Source of the DNA: Umbilicaria muhlenbergii
Lineage: Eukaryota; Ascomycota; Lecanoromycetes; Umbilicariales; Umbilicariaceae
NCBI GenBank assembly: GCA_000611775.1
Contig: KK106981.1
Span: 6,284,312 to 6,348,311, forward strand
Reading direction: 5' to 3'
DNA length: 64,000 nt
The notes beneath the pieces were generated by a model. The model was not told the DNA's origin. It was given only the letters and a program-made list of their open reading frames with translations, and did no database searches. The translations under genes and the position numbers were made by a program. Below, in pieces: positions 36,036 to 47,862 of the stretch (position 1 is the stretch's first letter; each line of letters starts with the position of its first letter).

Positions 36036-36384
36036 AATGGCAGACGAGTGGGAAGGAAAGCGAGTGCGCTGGTAGACAGCAATCTCAAGCTAGGATGGAG
36101 CTATGTCCGGAAAGAGGGCATGGAGGTCGCATCCGCTAGCGCCGAATTGACGAGTTGACGAGCGTCACAGGCGCTAAAACTTTCTCTCCGGGCCAGTCAG
36201 AGGAGTCAGCTCGTGCCCCACCAAGGAAAGAAGTGCGGCTTTCCCTCTTTCTTTTCGACATATAATTGCTTGCCTCTTTTATTGTTCACACTATAGTTGC
36301 TTTGTACAACGTCCCAATGGACCAGCAGCGGTGACATTGGTAACCCGTCTAGAGGAGTTGACATAGTCTCTAGAATGATGCGAT
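36036..36384. promoter_or_regulatory. Divergent promoter region QCR2 / RPC82
   Basis: 349 nt separate the two start codons, so both promoters must lie here. A TATAATTG at about 36260 is AT-rich, but I cannot assign it to either gene. Confidence 0.5.
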
Positions 36385-38720
36385 ATGTCTCAAGTACGCT
36401 AGTACCAGAGAGACTTGAACAAGCCCTAAAGCAACTGTGCTGACCACGGCTCTCCGTAGCATGCTACCGAGCTGTGCATCCTCCTGGTGGATGATGCGTA
36501 TGGTGCTTTGACATCTGTAAGCTTCCTGTTTCCTGTTCCCAAGCCTCCAAAGCGCTGCACAACGTCCAGCTTCGCCATGCCCTTTCTGACTCATGGCCTC
36601 TACGGCGCATAACATTCCTTGAAAGAATCGCGCGTTACAAGGACAATCGGCTAACGTGGACAGCGTGTCTTCCAAACTCTTCGGTCCTATGGCCGCCTCC
36701 CCTTTCGAGTCCTCCTCCAGCATACCAATCTCTCCCCGAATCAACTCAAGCATAGCTTAGCCGTCCTCATACAGCAACACCTCGTACTGTGGTACACACC
36801 TTTGGGAGATGAAACGACCTATTACGAGGCGCATTGGCCCAGTGCTTATGCTTTGGCGCGCTCCGGCAAGCTTGTGAAGATAGTGGAGGATCGATTGGGA
36901 GATCTCGCGGGCGACCTTCTTTCGAACCTCTTGCTTCTAGGCCATGCTCGAGTCGGCGACCTGGCGAAGGCTTACAACGCTGTGCAATCGGATAGTACAC
37001 TCGGGTCCGTAAGCGAAGATCAGACTTTCACAGAGGGTGATTTGCCCAATGGTCTGGGAACCAATCACACGAGCGCTGGTACCAAGAAACGCGGTCCAAA
37101 TCTTGAAGATCTGCACTTGATGTTGAGTGCATTACTTCGAACAGGCTTCATCGTTCCGGTCCATGAGTCTCATTTTCGCTCTGCTGCTGATAATAGAAGC
37201 GAAGCAGAGAGGGAATTAAAAAGGAATAACGACTCTTTTCAAGGAACGCTCAAAGGCGAAAAGAAGATGGAGTTTGACCAAGCCATTGATAATAAGCTTG
37301 ACCAGTGGCGCGACGGCTTGAGTGTGCAGACGAAGGATACCTCAGGGAGGGGCAAGAAGCGTCGCCTCGAGGATGACAGGAATGGTGTCGATCGGAAGCG
37401 AATGCGGATGAGCAACGGACTAGGGAATGGCATGAACGGCCATGCAGGCCACCCTCAGGCCGTTGATGATTTCTACCTTGATGTCTGTTGGTTTTCAAAG
37501 CTGAAGGGTCTTTCAACAGACGTGGACAAACTGACTTTACATAGGACAACCTTGTTCTGCGGGTTAATCACGATAAGTTTGCCGTTGCTGCAAGAAATTC
37601 ACGCTTAATCGAGCTTTCGGAGCGGTACATAAGCAAAGCCACTTCCCGCGTATATGCACAGCTGCTCAGCCGCCTGGAAGGTAACTTACACCGGTGTAAT
37701 GATCGCAGACCTTCTGAGGATGATGACGAGGACGATCCTGCGAAGTGGCCTACTCCAGTCTCCGCCACCGACCTTTCGGCTGTCTTTCAGGAATCCGTAG
37801 ACCTTGCTGGCGCTATTGGTCGTGTAGCCCCGAACAAAGTCGACCGTAATAGGTTCATAAATCCGAAGAAACGACGAAAAAAAACCTTGTTCGATAGCAA
37901 TGAAACTGGGGTGGAGGATGTCGCTAGCACGGACGAAGACGAAGATATGGGTGACATTGCCCAGAACGGTAACATATCAGAAGCCGACGAAGACGGGGAC
38001 CACGTGAACGGCGACGCAGACTACGGCTCGGAGATCAAAGTAGAGAAGGAGGACCACATTCCTATTTACCACGATAAAAGATCTCGCGTGGAGCTCCTTC
38101 GCCAACACCTTTTGCTACTTGCCGAGCACCCTCTGGGATTCGTCGAATACATCAAAAGAACCCCAACTAAACCCGAGCAGTGGACCGTCAATTTCCGCAG
38201 CCTCGCGCGCCAGCTCCGCCAAATGGAGCTGGAAAACACCATCGCCACCCGCTTCGGCCCCGGCGCCACCCGCCTTGTGCGCATCTTCCTCGAGAAAGGT
38301 AAACTGGACGAAAAAGCCATCACCAGTATCGGCCTGATCAACCAGAAACTCATGCGCAGCATCCTCACCGCCATGCACGAGGCCGGCCACCTCGAACTCC
38401 AGGAAATCCCCCGCGACAACGCGCGTCAGCCGTCGCGGACCATGTTCCTGTGGTATTTCGACCCGGAACGCTGCCGCCAGAAGCTGCTGGAGGAGACGTA
38501 CAAGGCCATGGCGCGGTGTTTGCAGCGAGCGAAGGTCGAGAAGGAGGCGGTGCAGTTGACGATTGATAAAGCTAATCGCACGGATGTGGTGGGGAAGGAG
38601 GAGGAGTATTTGGGAGTTGATGAGAGAATGGCGTTGTCGATGTGGCGGGAGAAGGAGGAGAGGCTTTTGGGTGAGTTGGGGAGGTTGGATGATCTGGTGG
38701 CTGTTTTGAGGGACTTCTGA
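36385..38720 (+). CDS. RPC82: RNA polymerase III subunit Rpc82 (RPC3)
   Basis: Subunit of the Pol III initiation subcomplex Rpc82/34/31, built of winged-helix domains. Four exons (36385-36393, 36461-36517, 36664-37482, 37545-38720), 686 aa. The 9-nt first exon (M-S-Q) joins to HATELCILLVDDAYGALTS, then RVFQTLRSYGRLPFRVLL, LSPNQLKHSLAVLIQQHLVL and TYYEAHWPSAYALARSGK, the conserved N-terminal winged helices. An acidic linker follows near residue 400 (STDEDEDMGDI). The C-terminal half has FVEYIKRTPTKPEQWTVNF and PSRTMFLWYFDPERCRQKL. Codon 36802 (TTG) is internal Leu, not a start. Length and motifs match the family. Confidence 0.95.
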
Positions 38721-38984
38721 TAGGAAAGTTTCGTACGAGCCGGTTGGTCTGCATTCTGTAGGCGTTGCATAGCTTTGGCGTTTGGTTTAGAGGGTAAGGG
38801 GCGGTATGATGGGCTTTTGGGCCTCGAAGCGGAGCGGGGCGATCCGCTCGCTAGGAGGATTCGATTCCTTCGGCGGATATGCTGCGGGCGACTGAACACT
38901 CTCGGCTGGCTGGCATTGAAGTAGCTGGATCATATTTAGGGTACGGATGTCGAATCTATGCTTTGGACTAGCTATCTTTGAATG

Positions 38985-40320
38985 TCAAAATTACATATCT
39001 TGACACCATTTGTACTTCAGGCCCTATGCTTAGGCTCCATGCCAGAACGCAGAGTCCATTGAGCGTATCCGCCTCCAATATGTTCCACTTTCTCCCAAAA
39101 AAATCCACCGACACTACCGTCGGCGCCCTCCCGTACCTCACCACACGCACAAGTCCGCCTGCCCCCCGACACTCTCCGGCCCCGTCGCCACGTTCGTCGT
39201 CTCGTCCGCCACACTGTCCGGGAAGTCGACGCCGGGGATGTCCCTATCAAGCACGTGCTTGAGGATGTAAAAGTATCGGACAAAATCATGAACAAAGAGA
39301 AAAGAACCAGCAGACGCATGAAAAAACAAGTGCCAGTCTCCAGCCGAGGCCGCTCTCGACACTACAACAGCAAAAACGAGATATCTAAACTTCTGCAGTG
39401 GATGTTGTAGGGATCCATGCTTCTACCATCTCTGTATCAACGGGTTCTCAAAATCTGTCTTTCGATGCTTACTCTGATAAGTGGCTGAGGGGACCCCTAG
39501 CTGGTGACTACTACTTATCTGATCAACGCGCCTGCTAGGTGGGTTTCGCCATGTCCGGCGCTGCCTCTATTCGTAAGTGACTTATGTCCGGTACTCTTAC
39601 GTGCGGCCGTTGGGGGGGGGACGGTCGAGCATGCATTCCGGGAAGGAGTGGTCGGTAGTGTCGTAGGGTGGTTCGAAGGAGTGGAGGTATTTGTCGAGGA
39701 TGTAGGGGAGGCGCTGGAGTCTGGTAAGAGGGAGAGGGGGTGAGGATAGGGTGGAAAGGTGCGGTGGGAGTATGGAGTGGGGTTATGTAGCTGGGAAGAG
39801 GGGCGGGTGAAGGCTGTGAAGAGGTCTTGTAGCGTGGGGTGAGAAGCGGGACTTGACGCAGGGGTTTGTGTGGGGTTTGCTGCGGCTGGTGGTGGGGGAG
39901 CTGTTGAATTTGTTAATGGTGTCATTGTCGCTGCTTGGTGGGAGGCGAATGAGAACTTCATTGGGGTTGGTATTGAGTCAAGTTTTCACGGTCACGAGGT
40001 AGGATTTGACGCTTCCGGCATCTGGGAGGTAGCAGGATGTGTGGCAGGGGCTTGGGGTGCCGAATGGATTGTTGTGGGTCTGGGCTTGGAGAAAGCGGAC
40101 GCCGGCGTTCAGTTGGGCGGTGATGGGTTCGTCTTGGTTGACTTGGGGGAGGGCGCCGATGAAGGCGGAGTTGTGCGTGCCAAGTTGGGTTATGTTGGAG
40201 TATTGTCGGCTGCAGAGGGCGGGGTGGGGTTGCGAGAAGTAGGAGAAGTTGTGTATTGGAACGTGTTGAATGACATCGAATGAAAGACATGTCTGTAAAG
40301 CACACAAGGGAGTGAGACGG
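38985..40320 (-). pseudogene. PLC-like phosphodiesterase pseudogene
   Basis: Relic of a secreted fungal PI-PLC-X-like phosphodiesterase (TIM-barrel). Reading the minus strand, recognisable pieces occur in order but in different frames: ALCSRQYSNITQLGTHNSAF and LNAGVRFLQAQTHNN (about 40235-40060), a stop at 39980-39978 (TGA where the family has Trp) directly before LNTNPNEVL, then PTLQDLFTAFTR in another frame (about 39850-39790), LPYILDKYLHSFEPPYDTTD in a third (about 39710-39640), DIPGVDFPDSVADETTNV...QADLC (about 39245-39145) and YGRAPTVVSVDFFGRK (about 39140-39090). One nonsense change and at least three frame changes make a functional product unlikely. Exact 5' end not seen. Confidence 0.8.
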
Positions 40321-41155
40321 TAAAATGATCGCGATAGCGCTCTGTATGGATAAGTTGAAAACCCTAATCGTTGGTTCTCGTAACAACCTCTGCCAGCAGT
40401 TGGACAGTACATGAAGCAATAGCAGAACGTGGTTCGGATCACATTCATGATGGAGAAGTGTCCCCGGCGGCAAGACTGAAGAGTAATATACTATGGTTCA
40501 TAGGTCACATCTGCTGGAGACGACTTCTTGATGCCCGGCGGAGAGGTGCACGACGTGTTCTGATACCTTGACATGAATTGCCGTCAGGTACATTGTCGAT
40601 TATTGCACCCTGGTAGGAGTGTTGCAGCTTGCAGCACGCTCAATGCAGGTGTGGGAGAGAACTGCCTGGGGCGCCTGTCAGGCGTAAGGTACGTACCCGT
40701 GGCAGCTTACTCGTAGATCATCTGCAGTGTAACGTGAATTCATGCTGTCTGCTTCTGGCATACTTTCTGTTTAGCAACTTCGTACTTACACGGAGGTCCT
40801 CTATCATGTTGATAACAAGCACTGTCCTCTGGCTCAGCTGAGCTACCTTGTCCACTTCTATCATCATGCGGCAATTCAATGATGGGCATCCTGGGGGGAA
40901 AGGTGGCCACACCGGTGGCCTTGCAGATATCCGAGTGCCAGAAACCTGCAATAGTAATGCAGGAGTCAGAAAATGGTCTGCTCAGCCCAGGACCGGCGCT
41001 GCCCGAAGGATTCAGTAGTACAAGCCGCAGCAACTAACAAAGTCCCCTCGGACGAATCAAGAAATAAAGTTAGAGAACACTCTTGTCCGACTCGACTTAC
41101 GTCGAAAGAATGAGCGGACGTGTCTTTCTTCACTTCTGTGTTATCAGCCATCCCA
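40321..41155. other. Intergenic, pseudogene / GT71 gene
   Basis: Upstream region of both the dead PLC-like gene and the mannosyltransferase. Short frames only; nothing supported. Confidence 0.5.
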
Positions 41156-42719
41156 ATGGATGTCTTCTTGTCGCTATCTAGATTTGGGTCGCGATGTGTA
41201 ACTGCCGTATCCGGCCAGCTGCATGCGCTGCCTTCCCTACCTGGTGTTGCCTCTTGGGTATCACAGCATCCTCGACTGCCCAAGAACATCATCCCCTTGA
41301 CTCTCAGCTTCATCTTTCTCTACGTTCTCTATGGAGCCTTCAGTCTTTTCAATCAGGGGAGAGTCATTACGGTACATCGTATCCATATCGAACGGTTCAA
41401 CACAACACAACATGCACTACAGATACTTTTGGCCCAGCCCATCCCCAATGACGATTTCGCGGGCATGGGCGAACGGATAGCTCTCTTCTCTTCGCTCATG
41501 CAGACGCATCTATCAGACACCTCCTTGGACAGGACGTCCTTTCACGCCCAATTTCGAGATTACTTCCCATGGTGGAATCCCTCTCCTTCAACATATACAC
41601 CCTGGTCGTCTCTATCGAGCGCGTCGACAGACACAACAACAGGCATTGTAATGTGCGCTGGCTCGAACAACTTTCTTTTCGCAGTGCAACACATTCAAAC
41701 TCTGCGCAACGTCCTGCACTCCACTCTTCCTATCCAAATCGCCTACGCCGGTGACGATGACCTACACTACTCAGACCGCGTTCTTCTGACAAATCTCGGA
41801 CCGAACATCGAAACTCTCAACCTCCTAGACCATTTTGATGAGTCAGTGACAGGTCTGAAGACCGGAACTTGGGCACAAAAACCGTTCGCTATGCTCGCCA
41901 GTCGGTTTCAAAAGGTCATGATCGTCGACGCAGATACGGTCTTCATGCAGAAGCCGGACAAAATGTTTGAAGAAGAGCCAGGACTTGTGGAAACAGGGAC
42001 AATGTTCTACCATGATATGGCTTGGCGGGTGTACAAAGATGAACGCCAGGGATGGTTTCACAGGCTGATGGAGGGAAGAGAGCCAAGTAAGATGTTGAAT
42101 CAGAGCGCATTTTGGAGCGAAGGCGTATTTGTCGAAATGGAGTCTGGTGTTGTATGCATGGACAAAGGAAGACCGTCCGTTTTCATGAGCCTTGTTTTCT
42201 CGTCTTGGATGGAAACTGAAGAAGTACGGAAGACTGTGACCGATGCACATACTCACGGTAAGTCGAACGGCACTCAAGTTTGATCACTGTCCATCTCAAT
42301 CTGATCTCTCAACAGGTGACAAAGAAACTTTTTGGATCGCCGCCGAGCTCTCCAATACTCCATATCATTTCAACCCAGAATACGCAGGAAAGCTTGGAGT
42401 ATTACAAGACAATCCAAACAGCCAATCAAGTGTTTGCGGAGTACACCTATTACATTTGGATTCGAACCGCAACCCTCTTTGGTTCAATTTCAGCTTGAGG
42501 AAAAATAAAGCCTTACCAGGAAGAGAAATGGCGGACTTCACGCATTGGGTAAGCGGAAACGCAACGACTCGGCTGGAGTGGGAGTGGGAGGGAGTCGACA
42601 GAGTGTGGTGTGCCTGGGGTGCTGAGCCTCATGCCCTGGAAGGAACAGAGTTTTGGGATGTGCTGCATGAGATGAAACGAGAAGCAGAGAAAGTGGACGA
42701 GTTATTTCCAGATCGATGA
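41156..42719 (+). CDS. GT71-type alpha-mannosyltransferase (Mnn1 family)
   Basis: Golgi type II membrane glycosyltransferase that adds alpha-1,3-mannose to glycans. Two exons (41156-42257, 42316-42719), 501 aa. First ATG in frame is 41156; the frame further up begins after a TGA. A membrane anchor (IPLTLSFIFLYVLYGAF) lies near residue 50-65. The catalytic part has IVMCAGSNNFLFAVQHI, FAMLASRFQKVMIVDADTVF with the DxD nucleotide-sugar motif (DAD), and in exon 2 KETFWIAAELSNTPYHFNP, typical of Mnn1/GT71. Exact linkage (Mnn1 versus Mnt2-4 role) cannot be told from sequence. Confidence 0.9.
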
Positions 42720-42929
42720 TTATACCACTTCAAGAAACATCTCACACTAAATCATCAATGTGCTCTAAGGGGAAATTGGAAATCGGCTTGGCTATCTCAA
42801 ACGTACGTGCTGCGAAATACCACGGCCATTACTTAACAAATGGAGGATGCCTAGTACCCAACAGTCAGCGGGTCAGAAGATTAGGGCACACCCCAGGGAA
42901 TTGGGTAAAAGGGCTTCATTTAGTTCGAC

Positions 42930-44515
42930 TCACCTCCCGATCGCAAAACCCAGTACTTCCTTCATCCCCGCTCTTCGACTCCGCCGCTCAAGAATGTGGA
43001 CCCAGTTGGTGATGGCCAAAACAGCAAGAATTAGGACGTTAACGCCCATGGTTGCAACAAAAAACTGCCAAATATTGGGATTCGAGTTCGAACCACTGAT
43101 CTGCGATACGTTCATGCCATAGATGGAACTGACGAGCGAGATCGGTACAAAACTATGGACAGTGTCAGTGTACAAACACCTCGGTCAACTAGCAGATCAG
43201 ATTCCCTACAAATACGTGAAGCTATTCGTGAGAGCATTCGTTCGGGCGTCAGCTTGCCGCTGCCGAACAGCAGCCATTTTCTTTCGCTGTTCCCACATAA
43301 AGTCCGACTGGTCAAGCAGATGTTTGAAATCCTCCTCCAGCCTCGCTTTGGTGTCCTCAGTGAGTGGTGGGTGTGGGAAACGCGGTCCCCAGTCTAAGCT
43401 TCCACCGCGCTCCACCACCGACAGGCTCCTTTTTATCTCGGCAACGTGATAGACGGACTGACCTTCGGAGATACCGTTCAACCGCCGATCTTCGTCACAA
43501 ATGTTGTTTATCACTTTGTTCCAGCAGTAAGAGTTGAGTCGCAGAAGAGGGTGGATACAATAAAATGGCGACACGGCCGCCTCTTTGATGTCGATGAAGT
43601 CGAACGTGGACAGATACAGTTCCCGGAACGAATTGGGTTCGCGGGCCGTGGGCGCAGGTATCCCCTCGTCCATGCCAGGGCTAAAAGTTGGAGGCGTCGC
43701 GAGCGTATGCACCGACATACTGATCTTAGTATGCGAATTGAACAGGAGAACCCCTACACAAACCAAACTTTTAGACCTTGGATATTCTTCTCCAATGCAA
43801 AAACTGATGATATATTCTCTCCCTCACCTGTCCACCCGTTACCCACCGCATCCGGCTGCACATAAATCGACACCCGGAAAAACTCCGTATCCGTCGCCGC
43901 CTGGGTGCGCTCCTTCGGCACAGTGAAGCCAATACTCGTAAACGGCGCCCGATGCCTCTCCGACGGACTCAGCAAGTGCTTGTCGTCGAAGATATTCCAC
44001 TGGAAGAACCGCGGGTCGAGTTTGAGACTCGCGCCTAGGATTTCTATCACCCCGCTCGATAAGCCGGGCCCTTGCTGCTCCGCCAGTATCAACCGCACTT
44101 TCACCCCCTCCCTGTTGTCCGCCTGTAAGAAGGTCTTCAATTCCGCCTCGTCGTGGTAGTCGGCGTGCCGCTTTAGTACATCCCCGTCCAGGATGTCCAA
44201 CACGCTGATGACGAGGTTTGCGTCTTCGATGTCTTGGCACATGTAGTCGTCGAGTGGCTTTATGTTGTCCCAGCCGGCTTCCACTAATTTGTGAATGTAG
44301 GCATGGTAGGGGAAGCGTTGCCCGCCGATTTCCCAGCCGGGCCATCGCTGAACAGTGCTGTTGCGAGCAAGGCGCCTGGTGAGCCGGAAGCCTTTGCTTG
44401 ACTGGACGCGGGAGGCGGCGTTGAAGTGCGTGTTTAGCGAGTCGGTGTGCGGGGGCTGGAGGGAGCTGGGGGCGGCGAGGGAGCTGCTGGATGAGGAGGG
44501 GGTGGGGGAGGGCAT
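42930..44515 (-). CDS. CorA-like Mg2+ transporter family protein
   Basis: Three exons (44515-43828, 43753-43216, 43152-42930), 482 aa. The large N-terminal soluble part is followed by a helical stretch (EEDFKHLLDQSDFMWEQRKK) and two C-terminal membrane segments, with the signature SSIYGMN between them: TM1 FVPISLVSSIYGMN and TM2 IWQFFVATMGVNVLILAVLA. The GMN motif is the CorA selectivity-filter hallmark. N-terminal similarity is to the large fungal group of CorA-like proteins of unknown substrate rather than Alr1 or Mrs2, so Mg2+ is family inference. Ends 211 nt past the 3' end of the convergent GT71 gene. Confidence 0.9.
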
Positions 44516-45129
44516 CGTTGCGGGGGAGATGTTAGGAAATGAAGATGCAGATGGGAGGCATGTCGGGAGGCCTTTGCGACACTAGCATCGTGAACCTCCA
44601 GTCTGGATGCGGCTGGTGAGGGCTGCGTCGGGGGCTGAGGCTGAGCTCGGTCGAGTGACCTCCTCGAGGATGCGCCAAGAGCTATGGACTAGCGCGCATG
44701 TGCCGACCCGCCCTTAGCGTGGGGTATGAAAGCTTGTTTGATTCCATCACTGGGGTTGGATTTAGAGACCTCCGCATGAACAAGGATGAGGGAAAGCTTG
44801 GTAGCAATCTTGAAGTTGCATTCTCAGCTCTACTCGTTCCGAAAGGAAGGTGAGGTGTTCTCGGCTAATCAGTTATGAACGTAATACTCAGCGATGTGCC
44901 AGATCCACTGGACCGCACGGGGAATGTCATCAACTCCATCGGGTTAGAATTATGTCCCCGCATGCACGCCCAAGGCCACCAACTGCCCGATACCAAACGA
45001 GTGATTGACTAAACATCATTATGCTAACTCCAAGGGCCTTTTCACTGCATAACAGCTTCATTCTGTAGATTGCAGCAAGAAACAGAGTACCAACAAAGCA
45101 GTGATCTAGACTGGCACCAGTGAAGTGCA
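44516..45129. other. Divergent intergenic region CorA-like / GH13
   Basis: 614 nt holding both upstream regions; no other feature recognised. Confidence 0.55.
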
Positions 45130-46841
45130 ATGGGGACGAAAGGATCAACTAACGTCGTGGAACCCGCTTGGTGGAAAGAAGCTATTGTGTATCAGATATA
45201 CCCCTACTCGTTCAAAGATACGACTGGTACCGGCATTGGTGACCTCAATGGCATCGCATCAAAACTACCCTACTTGCGTGACTTGGGCGTCGATGTCGTA
45301 TGGTTAAGCCCGATCTATGCCTCCCCAATGAAGGATATGGGATACGATATATCCGATTACCGCGCCATCCATCCAGATGTGGGTACCATGGAAGATTGGG
45401 AAGCTCTCATTGAACAAGCGCATGACCTAGGGTTGAAACTTGTAATGGACCTCGTGGTCAATCATACTTCTGACCAACATGCTTGGTTTCAGGAAAGTAA
45501 AGAGGGAGGGAAGAAGAAAGCCTGGTACATCTGGAGGTCTGCAAAGGATGGTAAAGAACCCAATAATTGGGGAGCCATCTTCGGTGGCTCATGCTGGGGA
45601 TGGAACGAGCAGCTACAAGAGTATTATCTGCACGTATTCGACATCAGTCAACCGGACCTGAATTGGGAGAATCCGGCCGTACGAGAGGCAGTCTGGGACA
45701 TCATGAGGTTCTGGTTGGACAAGGGGTGCGATGGCTTCAGGATGGATGTAATCAACTGCATTTCGAAAGAGCCCGGATTTCCCGATGTACCGGTCACGGA
45801 CCTGGAAATGGAATTCCAATACGGTCTATTGCATCGATTCAACGGACCGAAGGTGCACGAGTACCTTCAAGAGATGAATGAGCGAGTCCTCAAGCAATAC
45901 CCCCATGCTTTCACCGTGGGAGAGACCCCAGGGGTAGATACGCCCGCGAAAGCCATCGAGTACGTCCAAGACGCAAAGGAACTCCAAATGATCTTCCATT
46001 TCGAACACATGTACATAGACATCGAACCAAGCAAGAAATGCTTCTACCACCGCGACTGGAAACTAACGGAGCTGAAGAGCATATTGGGCACATGGATGGA
46101 GTATATGCAAGAGCATAGAGGATGGGATTCTCTCTACATCGAAAACCATGATCAACCACGGATTCTCGGCCGCTGGGCGAACGACACGACCCATCGTCTC
46201 GAGAGTGCCAAAATGCTAGCCCTCTTCCACGCGACTGGCCGTGGCACTGTATATCTGTATCAGGGCCAGGAAATTGGCATGGCCAACCCGAAGCACTGGC
46301 GTACGAAGAGCTGCGTGACTTGGAGGAAATCAACTTCTACGATGAAGAGAAGCGCAAGAGGGCCGAAGGAGCCGACTTGAGTGATGTGTTGGCCCAGATC
46401 CAAGTCATCGGAAGAGACAACGCGCGGACACCCATGCAGTGGGATGGCTCGCATAGCGCTGGCTTCACCACGGGTGCTCCGTGGATCAAAGTCAACGAAG
46501 ACTATAAAACATGGAACGTCAAGAACCAAGAATCGGACCCGAACAGTGTCTTGTCCTTTTGGAAGACTCTGTTGAAAATTCGAAAAGAGCATACAGGACT
46601 CGTGTATGGATACTTCGAGATGTTGGATCGGGAAAACGAGAAAGTGTACGCTTATACGAGAACGGATGACCGATATGAGTATCTGGTGGTTTGCTCATTT
46701 AGTGGCGAGGATGTCTTGTGGAATTGTCCCGTCGAGAAGGGTGAGCTGTCGCTCTCCAACTACAGCGTGGAAGATGGGGAAGCAAAAGATCGGATGAAGT
46801 TGAAAGCGTATGAAGGGAGACTTTATTGTAGAAAGATGTAA
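45130..46841 (+). CDS. GH13 alpha-glucosidase (maltase) with a single-base frameshift
   Basis: Intracellular oligo-1,6-/alpha-glucosidase type, no signal peptide; cleaves maltose-like oligosaccharides. Frame 1 (45130-46299) carries WWKEAIVYQIYPYSF, the regions VMDLVVNHTSDQHAW, GFRMDVIN (nucleophile Asp), FTVGETPG (acid/base Glu) and YIENHDQPR (third Asp). At NPKHW the frame is lost: TGG|CGTACGAA where TGGGCGTACGAA would be expected, one G short. From 46302 the next frame resumes the same protein, YEELRDLEEINFYDEEKRKR through NARTPMQWDGSHSAGFTTG to the C-terminal beta domain and stop at 46841. No intron can explain it. Together about 570 residues, the family length. Either a recent inactivation or a sequencing error. 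Confidence 0.88.
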
Positions 46842-47862
46842 ACTGCATGGCTGCGCAGCATCTAGAATGAGGATTGTGGAGAGAATATGACTTACGATGT
46901 TACGAAAATGCATTTAGCTGCCCTGATAACGGCATCTGGTGTTAGCATTTCTTCCTCTTCTACCAGCAGGCGTAGGGTCAAAACCGGTAGAATTTAACTC
47001 AAGTAGACCAAAAAGAGGGCAAAAACATACAACAGCAGGGATTCGCTGGTGGTCACCCACCCAACTACTGATCTGCCGATCTCAAGCTTATGTATGGCAG
47101 AGCGGACGGGATGCCCAGTTCCCTTGAGTCTGTGGTCGTATGTGGCAGACATTACCCTTGGAATGGTATATAAATTTTTCAAATACCCATCAGTATGTTA
47201 CAAGGCATCTTTGTCCTCGAACTCTCTGCACTTACGACCAAAGGCTTCCTGATGTAAAGGCTACTATTGAGGTTGCCCACAGATGCTAGAGAGTTGCTTG
47301 ACAGGTCTCTACCATGAGCACCCGCCTTGATAAAATGACGAGAGCAATGTATCAAACACTTCAATTTCCAAATGCGGAGTTCAATAGCTTGTTGGTTTCG
47401 ACCTGGATGTTCTTCCAAATTTGTGTCCACTCTTGAAATGTCGAGGACCGTCCTTATTGGAGATGTCACTAAAGTTTGACTCAGGCCCTTGAAAGCGCAT
47501 GTTTTACAAAGACCAAGCTCTCCAGTGCTGTTGTAAATATCAGGGTTGGTTGTACTATTGCCCTATTAATACCCCACCTGACCGGCGACCCGCTGGTGAT
47601 TGGTGAAGATGAAGGTTGCGCTAATGCGGCCAGAGCTTGTTTTTCCAATGTCCGGCCCGGGCCGATGATCCCATCTACATGAAGGTGGAAGGGTTCCGCT
47701 CGGAGAAAGTGACGTATGTATTTGATATGAGTTTCGTCAGTACTCGCAATGTCAGGCTGATTCGGAAGCCGGAATACCAAAAATGTATATATGCAAGAGA
47801 GTACTGAAAATGGTTTCAGTGCAAGGACACAAATTTCACTTGTCTACAGCTGACTTGCCACC
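46842..47862. other. Intergenic upstream of the MRJP-family gene
   Basis: A TATATAT stretch at about 47785-47791 lies some 70 nt before the MRJP start and could be its TATA box. Nothing coding supported. Confidence 0.5.

Noticed and set aside
36802-36804. Start of RPC82 at 36802
   Set aside because: The codon is TTG within a conserved segment; upstream exons code the missing winged-helix N-terminus.
39600-39625. Run of G near 39610 as an artificial frameshift explaining the whole PLC-like break
   Set aside because: It could explain one frame change, but the TGA at 39978 and the other shifts remain.
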